Shown: in pieces, positions 6,772 through 13,622 of the stretch
How positions within the stretch are numbered: position 1 is the first letter of the stretch
Layout: the number at the start of each line of letters is the position of its first letter
DNA from: Acinetobacter sp.
GTDB lineage: Bacteria; Pseudomonadota; Gammaproteobacteria; Pseudomonadales; Moraxellaceae
DNA: 15,449 nucleotides
NCBI GenBank assembly: GCA_030152605.1
Contig: JASLJB010000059.1
Location: forward strand, 1 to 15,449
Direction: 5' to 3'
Program-made: the position numbers and the translations under genes
Notes under the pieces: model-generated
What the model was told of the DNA's origin: nothing
Seen by the model: the letters and a program-made list of their open reading frames with translations, nothing else
The model's database searches: none

Positions 6772-7509
6772 TTACTTCACTACACCTGAATAGACATAGC
6801 CTGTTTTACCTAATTGATAGCGTAAATACTTGTGCTGCGGCACATCGTTTTGATCGAGTAGCATTACATCAACTGTCGTTGGGCCGATCCGAAAATAATC
6901 TGGGCTATCTTGCGCATTGTTGTAGTGACGACAGCTAAAGTCTACGGAGATGTCATGATTGGTTTGGTTTTTGGATTTGAATACATAAGCCTTGAGTAAT
7001 TGCTTTTTACCCATTTCGACGGCGCGTATATCATAGGCACCTGAGCAATTGTCACCCTTATAATAGCTTTGAACTAAATAGACGACTTTATTTTGAATCT
7101 TGACTTGTTGCACATTGGAGGTGTGGAAACCGGTTTCAAATTCATCAAATTTGGTATTTTGACCAATATGATATTGCACATAATTACTCGCTTCTCCCAT
7201 GCTGCCACCATAACCCACATTGAAATTATAAAATTTCAGTTTTTTATCTGGTGAGTATTTGATATTTACGAACCCATGTTCTGAGAGTTTTGGAAAGTCA
7301 TAGCTAAAACTAGCGGGGTCTTGTGCCAGCGCGCTTGATACGACATCTTCTACGTCATGATTGATTTCGTAAAAAGGAGCATCTTTATATTTACTGACCA
7401 GATCATTTTCCATTTTTTTAAGTGCAGCCAGATCTGCAAAGGCCAGTACAGGCAGACTCATGATTAAAGCACTGAGTAGCTTAAATGTCGTGGTATGAAG
7501 TCGATTCAT
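6772..7509 (-). CDS. Secreted (periplasmic) protein of unknown function (245 aa)
   Basis: The ATG at 7509 is preferred to an upstream TTG (7521) because it gives a normal signal peptide: MNRLHTTTFK, a hydrophobic stretch LLSALIMSLPVLAF and an AFA-D cleavage site near residue 25. GAGA lies about 8 bases before the ATG. The mature protein of about 220 residues is rich in aromatic and polar residues, with alternating strands in the second half (KVVYLVQSYY, KKQLLKAYVFKSK, YLRYQLGKTGYVYSGVVK). It has two cysteines (GDNCSGAYD and DFSCRHY) that could form a disulphide in the periplasm. I know no function for it. It converges on the Nudix gene, with 45 bases between the stops and no clear terminator, and is likely to be a single-gene unit. 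Confidence 0.75.
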   Translation of the reverse strand: MNRLHTTTFKLLSALIMSLPVLAFADLAALKKMENDLVSKYKDAPFYEINHDVEDVVSSALAQDPASFSYDFPKLSEHGFVNIKYSPDKKLKFYNFNVGYGGSMGEASNYVQYHIGQNTKFDEFETGFHTSNVQQVKIQNKVVYLVQSYYKGDNCSGAYDIRAVEMGKKQLLKAYVFKSKNQTNHDISVDFSCRHYNNAQDSPDYFRIGPTTVDVMLLDQNDVPQHKYLRYQLGKTGYVYSGVVK

Positions 7510-7691
7510 GATGATTCTCAAGCATTCTGTATATTGATCTTAAACACTTTTCTTATATTAATAAATCTTTGATTAAAACATACAGCATCAGTTCAAAAAA
7601 GAAATGATAGGTGTAGCCATGCCCGAACTATGAAAGATCGAAACAGGGCAAGCCAAGGAAGTCGAGCTTTGGGTGATGAGGTTTATCCACC

Positions 7692-7994
7692 TTAATCTTC
7701 TTTTACACACTTAAATCTGATTTCAGTCTTGGGGAAATTTCCAAAAATATAGGGTGGTCTCGCGTCCTTGGTTTCTAAAACTTTTACGCTTTTACCCGTT
7801 TTACTACATTCAGAATAAGCCTCTTTCATCGCCTCAGCCTTTAGCGTCCCCATTCCTGTAAATCCAGTTGCTGCTTGGCGGGATACCATGTATGTGTTTC
7901 CACCCATAGGTACAATCCCTGAATTTGCGGCACAACCAGATAAAATGAGACAGCTACTCAAAATTATCACTGTAAATATTGGTGTGGTATGCAT
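7692..7994 (-). CDS. Small lipoprotein (100 aa)
   Basis: An N-terminal signal sequence (MHTTPIFTVIILSSCLILSGC) ends in the lipobox LSGC with the lipid-carrying Cys at residue 21, so the protein should be an outer- or inner-membrane lipoprotein. Residue +2 is Ala, which by the usual Lol rule favours the outer membrane. The mature part of about 80 residues has the pattern P.GGNTYMVSR.....G...LKAEAMKEAYSECSKTGK...VLE, then a C-terminal strand TEIRFKC. This layout is common among small proteobacterial lipoproteins of unknown function. Two cysteines of the mature domain (SECS and FKC) may form a disulphide. A TTCACTC-N7-GAGTGAA inverted repeat lies about 45 bases upstream of the start. It stands alone on its strand, 182 bases beyond the start of the secreted-protein gene. 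Confidence 0.8.
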   Translation of the reverse strand: MHTTPIFTVIILSSCLILSGCAANSGIVPMGGNTYMVSRQAATGFTGMGTLKAEAMKEAYSECSKTGKSVKVLETKDARPPYIFGNFPKTEIRFKCVKED

Positions 7995-8037
7995 TTTGGA
8001 AGACCCTTACTGATTTAGAATTTATATCATAATTTAT

Positions 8038-8058
8038 TTCACTCCGATGCAGAGTGAA
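8038..8058. promoter_or_regulatory. Inverted repeat upstream of the lipoprotein gene, possible operator
   Basis: TTCACTC (8038-8044) and GAGTGAA (8052-8058) are exact inverted repeats with a 7-base spacer, 44 bases upstream of the minus-strand lipoprotein start. Size and position fit a dimeric repressor or activator site, or a leader hairpin. The repeat is seen; its role is inferred. Confidence 0.35.
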
Positions 8059-8271
8059 TTGATAAATAAAAATAACGCGTGCTGCCCACGTAGGGTGAAA
8101 TACAAGAAAGGTTGTGTTCTCGCCGCTGTCTAATATCTGATATCAAATCAATTTTTTTTAAAGTGTGAGCTCAATTGGATTGAACGTGGTCATGACGTTA
8201 TGTCCTACAAGGGAAACTCGAATTACGCCAAAATTACGCCAAATATTTATAAACCATTTATTTTAAACAAT

Positions 8272-8294
8272 AAAAAGCCCCATGGTTAGGGGCT
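8272..8294 (-). terminator. Second minus-strand hairpin with T run, downstream of mqo
   Basis: On the minus strand AGCCCC pairs with GGGGCT (8294-8289 with 8281-8276) around a 7-base loop; five T follow (complement of 8272-8276). It lies about 120 bases beyond the mqo terminator, so it would end either read-through transcripts or a short independent RNA. Just upstream in that direction is a perfect 9-bp stem-loop (8322-8299). Confidence 0.5.
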
Positions 8295-8414
8295 AGTCGT
8301 ATATAAATCAAAGTTTATATACTGTAAGAGGCTCATCTCAAACTGCGCGTATTAAAACATATTTAATCTCTGAGAGAAAGCATATTTACAGCAGGGATGA
8401 TTTTAAATGCTCAG

Positions 8415-8444
8415 AAAAAACTTCAGCCCCTGACGGGGCTGAAG
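8415..8444 (-). terminator. Intrinsic terminator of mqo
   Basis: A perfect 10-bp stem, CTTCAGCCCC (8421-8430) with GGGGCTGAAG (8435-8444), closes a TGAC loop. In the mqo direction it is followed by six T (complement of 8415-8420). Four T on the other side could let it act in both directions. It lies 31 bases after the mqo stop. Confidence 0.92.
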
Positions 8445-8475
8445 TTTTAATCAATAAGAACACATTCGCTAAGAC

Positions 8476-10113
8476 TTAGTTTGCAACTTTAGCCGCTTGA
8501 ACATTGGCATCGTTGGCTGCTTGGCGAGTTGGGGTATAACGTAAGCCAAGGGTGCTGCTGGTGTATTGACGAACTTGGTCAAGTAACACTGGATCAGTGC
8601 TCAAATCTTTTTGATAGGATTTGATGATCTCATGCAACATTGGATTCCATTTTCCAGCCACTTGGTCTGGGAATGATTTTTCCAATAGACTCAACATGAT
8701 GTATGGAGAGGTTGAAGCACCAGGTGACGCACCAAGAAGGGCAGTCACAGTTCTGTCTGGAGAAACAAAGATCTCAGTACCAAACTGCAGTTTCGCAGGT
8801 TTACCCGGCGCATTTTTAATGATTTGAACACGTTGACCCGCGTGGTTTGCTGTCCAGTCTTCAAATTTTGCTTCAGGGTAGTATTTTTTCAATTCATTGA
8901 ATTGATCTTTTTGTGACATGGCCACTTGGCTGACCAAGTATTTAACCAAATCAAGGTTTTCTAAACCAATGCTTGCCATTGGAACAACGTTGTTTTTGTT
9001 GGTCGCATCCATCAAGTCAAACTGTGAACCATTTTTCAGGAACTTGTTTGAATAGGTCGCGAATGGGCCAAACAATACATATTTTTTACCGTCGATATAA
9101 CGAGTATCAATATGTGGAACCGACATTGGAGGCGCACCGAGTTCAGCACGGCCATATACTTTAACGCTATGTTGTGCAGTCACTTCAGGATTATCAGTCA
9201 TCAAGAAAATGCCGCCGATCGGGAAGCCAGCATATTGTTTGCTTTCTTCAAGACCAGTCAGTTGCAACATTTTGATCGCAGCACCGCCAGCACCGATAAA
9301 CACAAAACGTGTTTTCACGTGGCTTTTCGCACCAGTTTTTAAGTTGGTGTACGAAATAGTCCAAGTTTTATCAGCATTTGGGCTAATACCAGTCACTTCA
9401 GTCGAAGTTTCTAGGCTGAATTTTGGTTGTTGTTTCAAGTGATCAACCAATTGCGTGGTGATGGCGCCATAGTTCACATCAGAACCGACTTCCATCCGTG
9501 TTGCAGCAACTTTTTGACTTGGATCACGACCTTGCATGACCAATGGTGCCCATTGTTTGATTTCTTCAGCATTGTCAGAGTATTTCATGCCTTGGAACAT
9601 TGGGTTTTCAATCATGGCCGCATAACGTTTTTTCAGGAAGTCGACGTTATCGCCCCAAACAAATGCAATGTGCGGAACAGGATTGATGAAAGTGTTTGGT
9701 GCTTTAAGAACGCCATTTTTAACTTGATAGGCCCAAAATTGTTTGGTCACTTCAAATTGTGAAGCCGTGTTAACGGCTTTGGTGATGTCCATTTTACCGT
9801 CTTTTTCAGAGGTATAGTTCATTTCCATGAAGCCGGAATGGCCAGTACCCGCGTTGTTCAAGCCTTTCGAACTTTCGAGGGCGACTTGATCCAAGCGCTC
9901 GTACATGTTGATTTTCCAATCTGGCTCAAGCTCAGAGAGGTAAGTCCCCAAGGTCGCGCTCATGATCCCACCACCGATCAAGACCACATCAACTGGCTGT
10001 TCGTCAGCTGCTGTTTTTACGGGTTTGGATGCAATGGGTCTAAACAAGAATGCAATGGCGAGAATGATCGCGATCGCAATGACGATGAGAAAATATTTTA
10101 AAACTTTATTCAT
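8476..10113 (-). CDS. mqo: Malate:quinone oxidoreductase, membrane-anchored
   Basis: Mqo oxidises malate to oxaloacetate and passes electrons directly to the quinone pool at the inner membrane, using FAD; it is the non-NAD route for the TCA-cycle malate step. The 545-residue protein aligns by eye with E. coli Mqo (548) along its length. It has VDVVLIGGGIMSATLG (41-56) for the FAD dinucleotide fold, then NNAGTGHSG (86-94) and KVAATRMEVGSDVNYG. Further on come VFIGAGGAAIKML, GAPPMSVPHIDTR, VLFGPFATYS and GASPGASTSPYIML. Unlike many relatives, the N-terminus has an uninterrupted hydrophobic segment (about residues 7-25) without an obvious cleavage site, so a permanent membrane anchor is likely. 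The start is ATG; its ribosome binding site is weak. It is monocistronic with a strong terminator. About 540 non-coding bases lie upstream. Confidence 0.96.
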   Translation of the reverse strand: MNKVLKYFLIVIAIAIILAIAFLFRPIASKPVKTAADEQPVDVVLIGGGIMSATLGTYLSELEPDWKINMYERLDQVALESSKGLNNAGTGHSGFMEMNYTSEKDGKMDITKAVNTASQFEVTKQFWAYQVKNGVLKAPNTFINPVPHIAFVWGDNVDFLKKRYAAMIENPMFQGMKYSDNAEEIKQWAPLVMQGRDPSQKVAATRMEVGSDVNYGAITTQLVDHLKQQPKFSLETSTEVTGISPNADKTWTISYTNLKTGAKSHVKTRFVFIGAGGAAIKMLQLTGLEESKQYAGFPIGGIFLMTDNPEVTAQHSVKVYGRAELGAPPMSVPHIDTRYIDGKKYVLFGPFATYSNKFLKNGSQFDLMDATNKNNVVPMASIGLENLDLVKYLVSQVAMSQKDQFNELKKYYPEAKFEDWTANHAGQRVQIIKNAPGKPAKLQFGTEIFVSPDRTVTALLGASPGASTSPYIMLSLLEKSFPDQVAGKWNPMLHEIIKSYQKDLSTDPVLLDQVRQYTSSTLGLRYTPTRQAANDANVQAAKVAN

Positions 10114-10651
10114 TGAGATAACTATTCTTAAGAAAGTTGTAACATTAGTAAAACTTTAAAAAAGAATTAACAATGGAGAAGGTGTTGACTTATGTAAATT
10201 ACTTACAAAGCACAAACCTATCTTGGATTACAACCAGTGACTGTTGAATTGTGGGGGTATAAGGTGAATGAATGTCGACATTGAGTCAGTTTTCATGTTG
10301 CGAGGCTGAGAACTTGTTCAGCAAAAAGCATTGCTGAATTCACAGTAATAATCACGCTTTTAACACCAATATGCGACCCAATCTGAGGGACCCACAATTA
10401 AGAATTTTTCGAGGGTGAAAATAATACACCTATCTTTAAAAAAATTAAACAAAAAAATATAAAATCAATCAGACAAATGTCGAATGTTTTCTGAAAAGAA
10501 CTTAAAGATCAATGGTATTTAGCATGTAAGCAAAATTAAAAATGCAGGCCTTGCTACGAGTCTAAACCCGAGTTTGCAAGGAATTTGAGTGAAAGTTATA
10601 TGATTTTATCGGCTTGGATCAGCGTTGATGCGCCGTACGACAATGTGAAAA
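10114..10651. other. Non-coding region between the lyase gene and mqo
   Basis: AT-rich and without a convincing ORF. It should hold the mqo promoter near its left end; TTGTTA followed about 18 bases on by ACTAAT on the minus strand (about 10175-10145) is only a weak candidate. A 7-bp stem TCAGCAA/TTGCTGA (10318-10324 and 10331-10337) has no T run. Confidence 0.4.
10535..10581 (-). terminator. Weak terminator candidate of the four-gene operon
   Basis: On the minus strand CCTTGC (10581-10576) can pair with GCAAGG (10554-10549); a TTTTTAAT tract follows after six more bases. The loop is long, so this is a weak candidate about 70 bases beyond the last stop of the operon. Confidence 0.25.
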
Positions 10652-11596
10652 TTAAGCTGAAAAAGGAGAGTTTCTTTGCGGAAGTTGCAGGATAGAATCC
10701 CCAAGACTTTGTTCGAGGCCAAAAATTTCGGCACGTTTCAGGATTAGCTCGGCCCAGTTACGATGTGTGGTCGGTTCCAGCATGGCGCCACGACTTTTAA
10801 ACACCGCTTGGGCTTCGTGATTGAGTATTTGCAGTGCGTCTTGCACATCCTCGGCATCGACGCGATAGGCTTGATGGATCAGTTCTATTTGCTTGGGATG
10901 AATCGCTGTCTTGGTCAGCAAACCATGGATTAAATCCTGCTGGATTTCCTGTTGTAATAATGCGTTATTGCTAAAGTTTTCACAGACTGGCGCACTCATC
11001 TGAAAGCCGAGCGGGATGAATTGACCTACCAATTGTGCAATCAACATACCTATCGGAGTGTGATAAAGAGTGGTAGTGCGTGGCCGTCTGAGCTTGAGAC
11101 AGGAGAGCAAATCATTGCCCCCGATGCGTAGGCACAGCACCTTATGAAAGTCATATTTCAGGGCTTGTTTGAGTTCATGAATATGCCCCATATCGAAGAT
11201 TTCTTCAGTTTCTAAGGTGGGCATCAATTGCAGTTGCGGATCGAGATTTTCTTGCCAGATTTTTAGATTATTGAGATGAAATTTCGGCAGCACCATGCCA
11301 TCAAAGAAATGATTCAGCTGCCAATCCATGAGGTGCTTGGCCATTTCAGTATGTCGCGGGCGGATAAACAGCGCTGGCAAGCCAATCTTCGGCTCAGCTT
11401 GACGGCGTAGGAGTAGATTTTTTAAGTTCATCATCGCAGTGGGGATCTCGTGTTCAGCAATAGAGTCTTCTAAGCAGATGATCAGTGAACGTAACTGCGG
11501 ATATTTCAAACCCTGTGTGATCGACCAAAGTTCGTGATGCGTGGCTGGGATATACAGGGTGGCACCGAGTTCAAGTGCATTTGAGAGTTTAGCCAT
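10652..11596 (-). CDS. HpcH/HpaI aldolase / CitE-like C-C bond lyase of the Ter-associated module
   Basis: A TIM-barrel enzyme of the citrate-lyase-beta superfamily, of the subgroup found next to Ter genes (Pfam name 'C-C_Bond_Lyase'). Its 314 residues show the expected landmarks: GATLYIPAT (11-19), SLIICLEDSI (37-46, metal or substrate binding), LFIRPR (76-81), DGMVLPKF (99-106) and MPTLET (125-130) with the conserved acid. RIGGNDLL (157-164), LLTKTAIHP (226-233) and GAMLEPTTHRNWAELILKRAE (270-290) follow. The family cleaves or forms a C-C bond in a keto-acid or acyl-type substrate; the substrate in this module is unknown. It is the last gene of the operon. The gap of 60 bases after the preceding stop carries a good AAAGGAAG ribosome binding site, so it has its own translation start. 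The proposed role is supplying or adding a carbon unit to a nucleoside-like product. Confidence 0.85.
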   Translation of the reverse strand: MAKLSNALELGATLYIPATHHELWSITQGLKYPQLRSLIICLEDSIAEHEIPTAMMNLKNLLLRRQAEPKIGLPALFIRPRHTEMAKHLMDWQLNHFFDGMVLPKFHLNNLKIWQENLDPQLQLMPTLETEEIFDMGHIHELKQALKYDFHKVLCLRIGGNDLLSCLKLRRPRTTTLYHTPIGMLIAQLVGQFIPLGFQMSAPVCENFSNNALLQQEIQQDLIHGLLTKTAIHPKQIELIHQAYRVDAEDVQDALQILNHEAQAVFKSRGAMLEPTTHRNWAELILKRAEIFGLEQSLGDSILQLPQRNSPFSA

Positions 11597-11656
11597 GTTG
11601 ATGTCTTCCTTTCATATTTTTTGTTTTTCTCTGATAGGTGTTGAGCGATCAGGTCG

Positions 11657-12847
11657 TTATTCTAAGATGTTTTGAATGAGCGTCGCTGCACGGTAAGGTC
11701 CGAGCTGAGTGCCGACCGTATCGATCGGGACTTGATGTTGCTGTGCTAAATGTATGAGCAGTTGAACGTTGGGGTCGCTGTGGGACTGAACCAAGATTCG
11801 ATCCGGGATTCGACGTAGCACGGCACGTGTTGCTTCTGCAATACTGGGTTTAATGCGATTGATGTCGTTGATCTGGTATTGTTGTTGAATCCACTCTATC
11901 GTGCGATGGCAGTCTGCAAATTGTTGCGCTCGATCTTGTTGTTGCCACAGCGCGTGTTGTTGGGTTGGATGTGCATCCATCAGTTGCAAGATACGTTGCA
12001 CGAATTGAACCGAGATATCGTGTGCTTGTAGCTGTGGATAGAGAATACAAGCATGCCAGTGATGCGGATTAAAGCAATCTTTTTCACTGAAGGCCAAGTC
12101 ACTATCTTGTATTAAAATCGTTCTTGAGGTCAGGCCGGATACCACGGCCCCCAAGACCCCGGAAGGAATGAGCCAATCTTCAGCGCTGGCACTCAACCAA
12201 GTACAACCTGCCACATCGGCCAAGGTCACTAGACGTGGCATGTCCCACTCAGGATCAAACAGCTCAGGTCGATGTCGCAGACTGCGACGCAGTTCTTGCG
12301 CGATCGCTCCTTTGCCTGTCCAGCCATCAACAAATACAATGCAATCCGCACCATGCGTGGCAATGATCGCGTTGAGAGCAGCATGATCGATGCCACGATC
12401 CCGTATGATGCTGATGCCATAATGAAAACACGCTTGATGCTGGGCAATACAATGCTTAAGCAAAACCCCTATGGGCACGCCAGCGCGGACTAAGCTCACC
12501 AAAACAATGCCTTGTTGTGAAAAGCGCATGCGTAATTGATTGGCCAGCATTTGGATCTCTTGTGCCAATCGCATGGCTCCAGTCTGCATCGCTTGCTCAA
12601 AATAGTACACATGTTCAGGACTCGGCGCGGCCTCTAAGCTGATCATTTCAGAATAATGTGCTTGTCCAGATTGGATGAGGTGCTCTTTGTCTGCAATATC
12701 GATCGGCTGAATCTGATCTTGGCGCAGTAAAAAGGTAATATCTGCTGCACGATAACTGCCATGAAATCCACGCCGTTGTAACGTGTTGAACAATATAGGT
12801 TCAGGCTGTTGCGACGGTATGGGCTGAAACTGGCGTGATTTAGACAT
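11657..12847 (-). CDS. StiP-type phosphoribosyltransferase-fold protein with PELOTA RNA-binding-like domain
   Basis: This 396-residue protein is the type usually annotated 'cysteine protease StiP family' or PRTase_1 with a C-terminal PELOTA_1 domain. Characteristic stretches are the N-terminal F..L.RRGFHGSYRAADITFLL (20-41) and VLVSLVRAGVPIGVLL (115-130). The PRTase core follows: YGISIIRDRGIDHAAL (143-158), then ADCIVFVDGWTGKGAIAQEL (167-186), where VDGWTGKG takes the place of the PRPP loop. The C-terminal about 65 residues, from RIKPSIAEATRAVLRR, match the PELOTA domain of the L7Ae/eL8-type RNA-binding fold. Comparative genomics of Ter systems reads it as a base- or ribose-transferring enzyme rather than a protease; the protease label comes from one old assignment. 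It starts inside the end of the HAD gene (8 bp overlap), which points to coupled translation. Confidence 0.85.
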   Translation of the reverse strand: MSKSRQFQPIPSQQPEPILFNTLQRRGFHGSYRAADITFLLRQDQIQPIDIADKEHLIQSGQAHYSEMISLEAAPSPEHVYYFEQAMQTGAMRLAQEIQMLANQLRMRFSQQGIVLVSLVRAGVPIGVLLKHCIAQHQACFHYGISIIRDRGIDHAALNAIIATHGADCIVFVDGWTGKGAIAQELRRSLRHRPELFDPEWDMPRLVTLADVAGCTWLSASAEDWLIPSGVLGAVVSGLTSRTILIQDSDLAFSEKDCFNPHHWHACILYPQLQAHDISVQFVQRILQLMDAHPTQQHALWQQQDRAQQFADCHRTIEWIQQQYQINDINRIKPSIAEATRAVLRRIPDRILVQSHSDPNVQLLIHLAQQHQVPIDTVGTQLGPYRAATLIQNILE

Positions 12848-13622
12848 GGCCGAAATATCCTTTTAATTGTGCATCGCGTACCACAGCGATTTCAGTCAAA
12901 CGATGCAGTTGGCTATGTTTCGGCATACCAAACCAATCACAGCAGCTTAGAAATCCAAAATCAGACAAGCTATCCCCAAAACCCAAAATCACCCGCTGCT
13001 GTAAATGTTCATGCTTGTTGAGGTAGAAACTGACGGCGTTCTGTTTGGAAATCGCCTTGGGGATAATCGCTAAATTGTTGCCATTCAGATGCATATAAAA
13101 CTGCTCATGCAGAGCGATCGGGAGTTTTTTGATGATCTTGGTGAGAAACAAGGGGCGGTCATGCTGATTTTGTTTGGCCACAGCGTAAATTTTTAAACCA
13201 TATTCTTCAACGACCCAGGTGCGCACACTGCCAAACTCAGCGGCATACTGTTGAATTTGCGCGATTAAATCTTGCATATGCAGCTGGAGTGACTTCAATT
13301 GTTGCTGTTGAATCTCAAGCCACTCTGAGTCGATCTGCTGTTGAGCGTCGATGATGCTGCCGCCATGTGAGCAAATCGCCGCAGACTGGAACGGCAGTTT
13401 GACCCGCGCTAAGGCATCGATCGAACGCGCCGTCACGGGGATCACCTCAGCAGATGCAAATAACCAATCACTAAACAGCTGTTGCTTGGGCTGCATATAG
13501 GCCAAGGCTTGACCATGTTGGTCGAGACTGGCGATCCGCGCATGGGCATTGGGCGGAGCACGACGTTGAGTTTGAAATAAGGTGTCATCCAGATCGATAA
13601 AGATCAACGGTTTGATGCTCAT
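12840..13622 (-). CDS. HAD-superfamily phosphatase of the Ter-associated module
   Basis: All four HAD motifs are visible in 260 residues: motif I FIDLDDTL (8-15, nucleophile Asp10 and acid Asp12), motif II VIPVTARS (Thr64), motif III lysine at Lys189 or Lys193 (IIPKAISK) and motif IV GFGDSLSDFGFL (214-225). The long segment between motifs II and III (about 80-185) would be the C2-type cap found in sucrose-phosphatase-like and Cof-like members. It contains a Gln-rich helix (IQQQQLKSLQLHMQDLIAQIQQYA). In the module it is expected to remove a phosphate from a phosphorylated sugar or nucleotide intermediate made by the two phosphoribosyltransferase-like neighbours. It overlaps the upstream PRTase/TRSP gene by 38 bases and the downstream StiP gene by 8. 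The ATG gives the normal short N-terminus just before motif I, so the long overlap is probably real. Confidence 0.88.
   Translation of the reverse strand: MSIKPLIFIDLDDTLFQTQRRAPPNAHARIASLDQHGQALAYMQPKQQLFSDWLFASAEVIPVTARSIDALARVKLPFQSAAICSHGGSIIDAQQQIDSEWLEIQQQQLKSLQLHMQDLIAQIQQYAAEFGSVRTWVVEEYGLKIYAVAKQNQHDRPLFLTKIIKKLPIALHEQFYMHLNGNNLAIIPKAISKQNAVSFYLNKHEHLQQRVILGFGDSLSDFGFLSCCDWFGMPKHSQLHRLTEIAVVRDAQLKGYFGHV

Larger units (their letters stand above)
8059..8475. other. Non-coding region between lipoprotein gene and mqo, with repeats and hairpins
   Basis: No ORF with coding character is seen here. The region holds an 11-bp tandem repeat (AATTACGCCAA at 8221-8231 and 8232-8242), a terminator-like hairpin for the minus strand (8272-8294), a perfect 9-bp stem-loop (8299-8307 with 8314-8322) and the mqo terminator (8415-8444). 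Confidence 0.5.

Noticed and set aside
6723..6938. Plus-strand ORF overlapping the Nudix stop
   Set aside because: It lies mostly inside the minus-strand secreted-protein gene and has neither ribosome binding site nor recognisable features.
9112..10159. Several plus-strand ORFs across the mqo region
   Set aside because: They are antisense frames of mqo, whose coding frame is certain from family motifs.
10318..10337. 7-bp stem-loop in the mqo upstream region, considered as a terminator
   Set aside because: No T run on either strand and no gene ending nearby.
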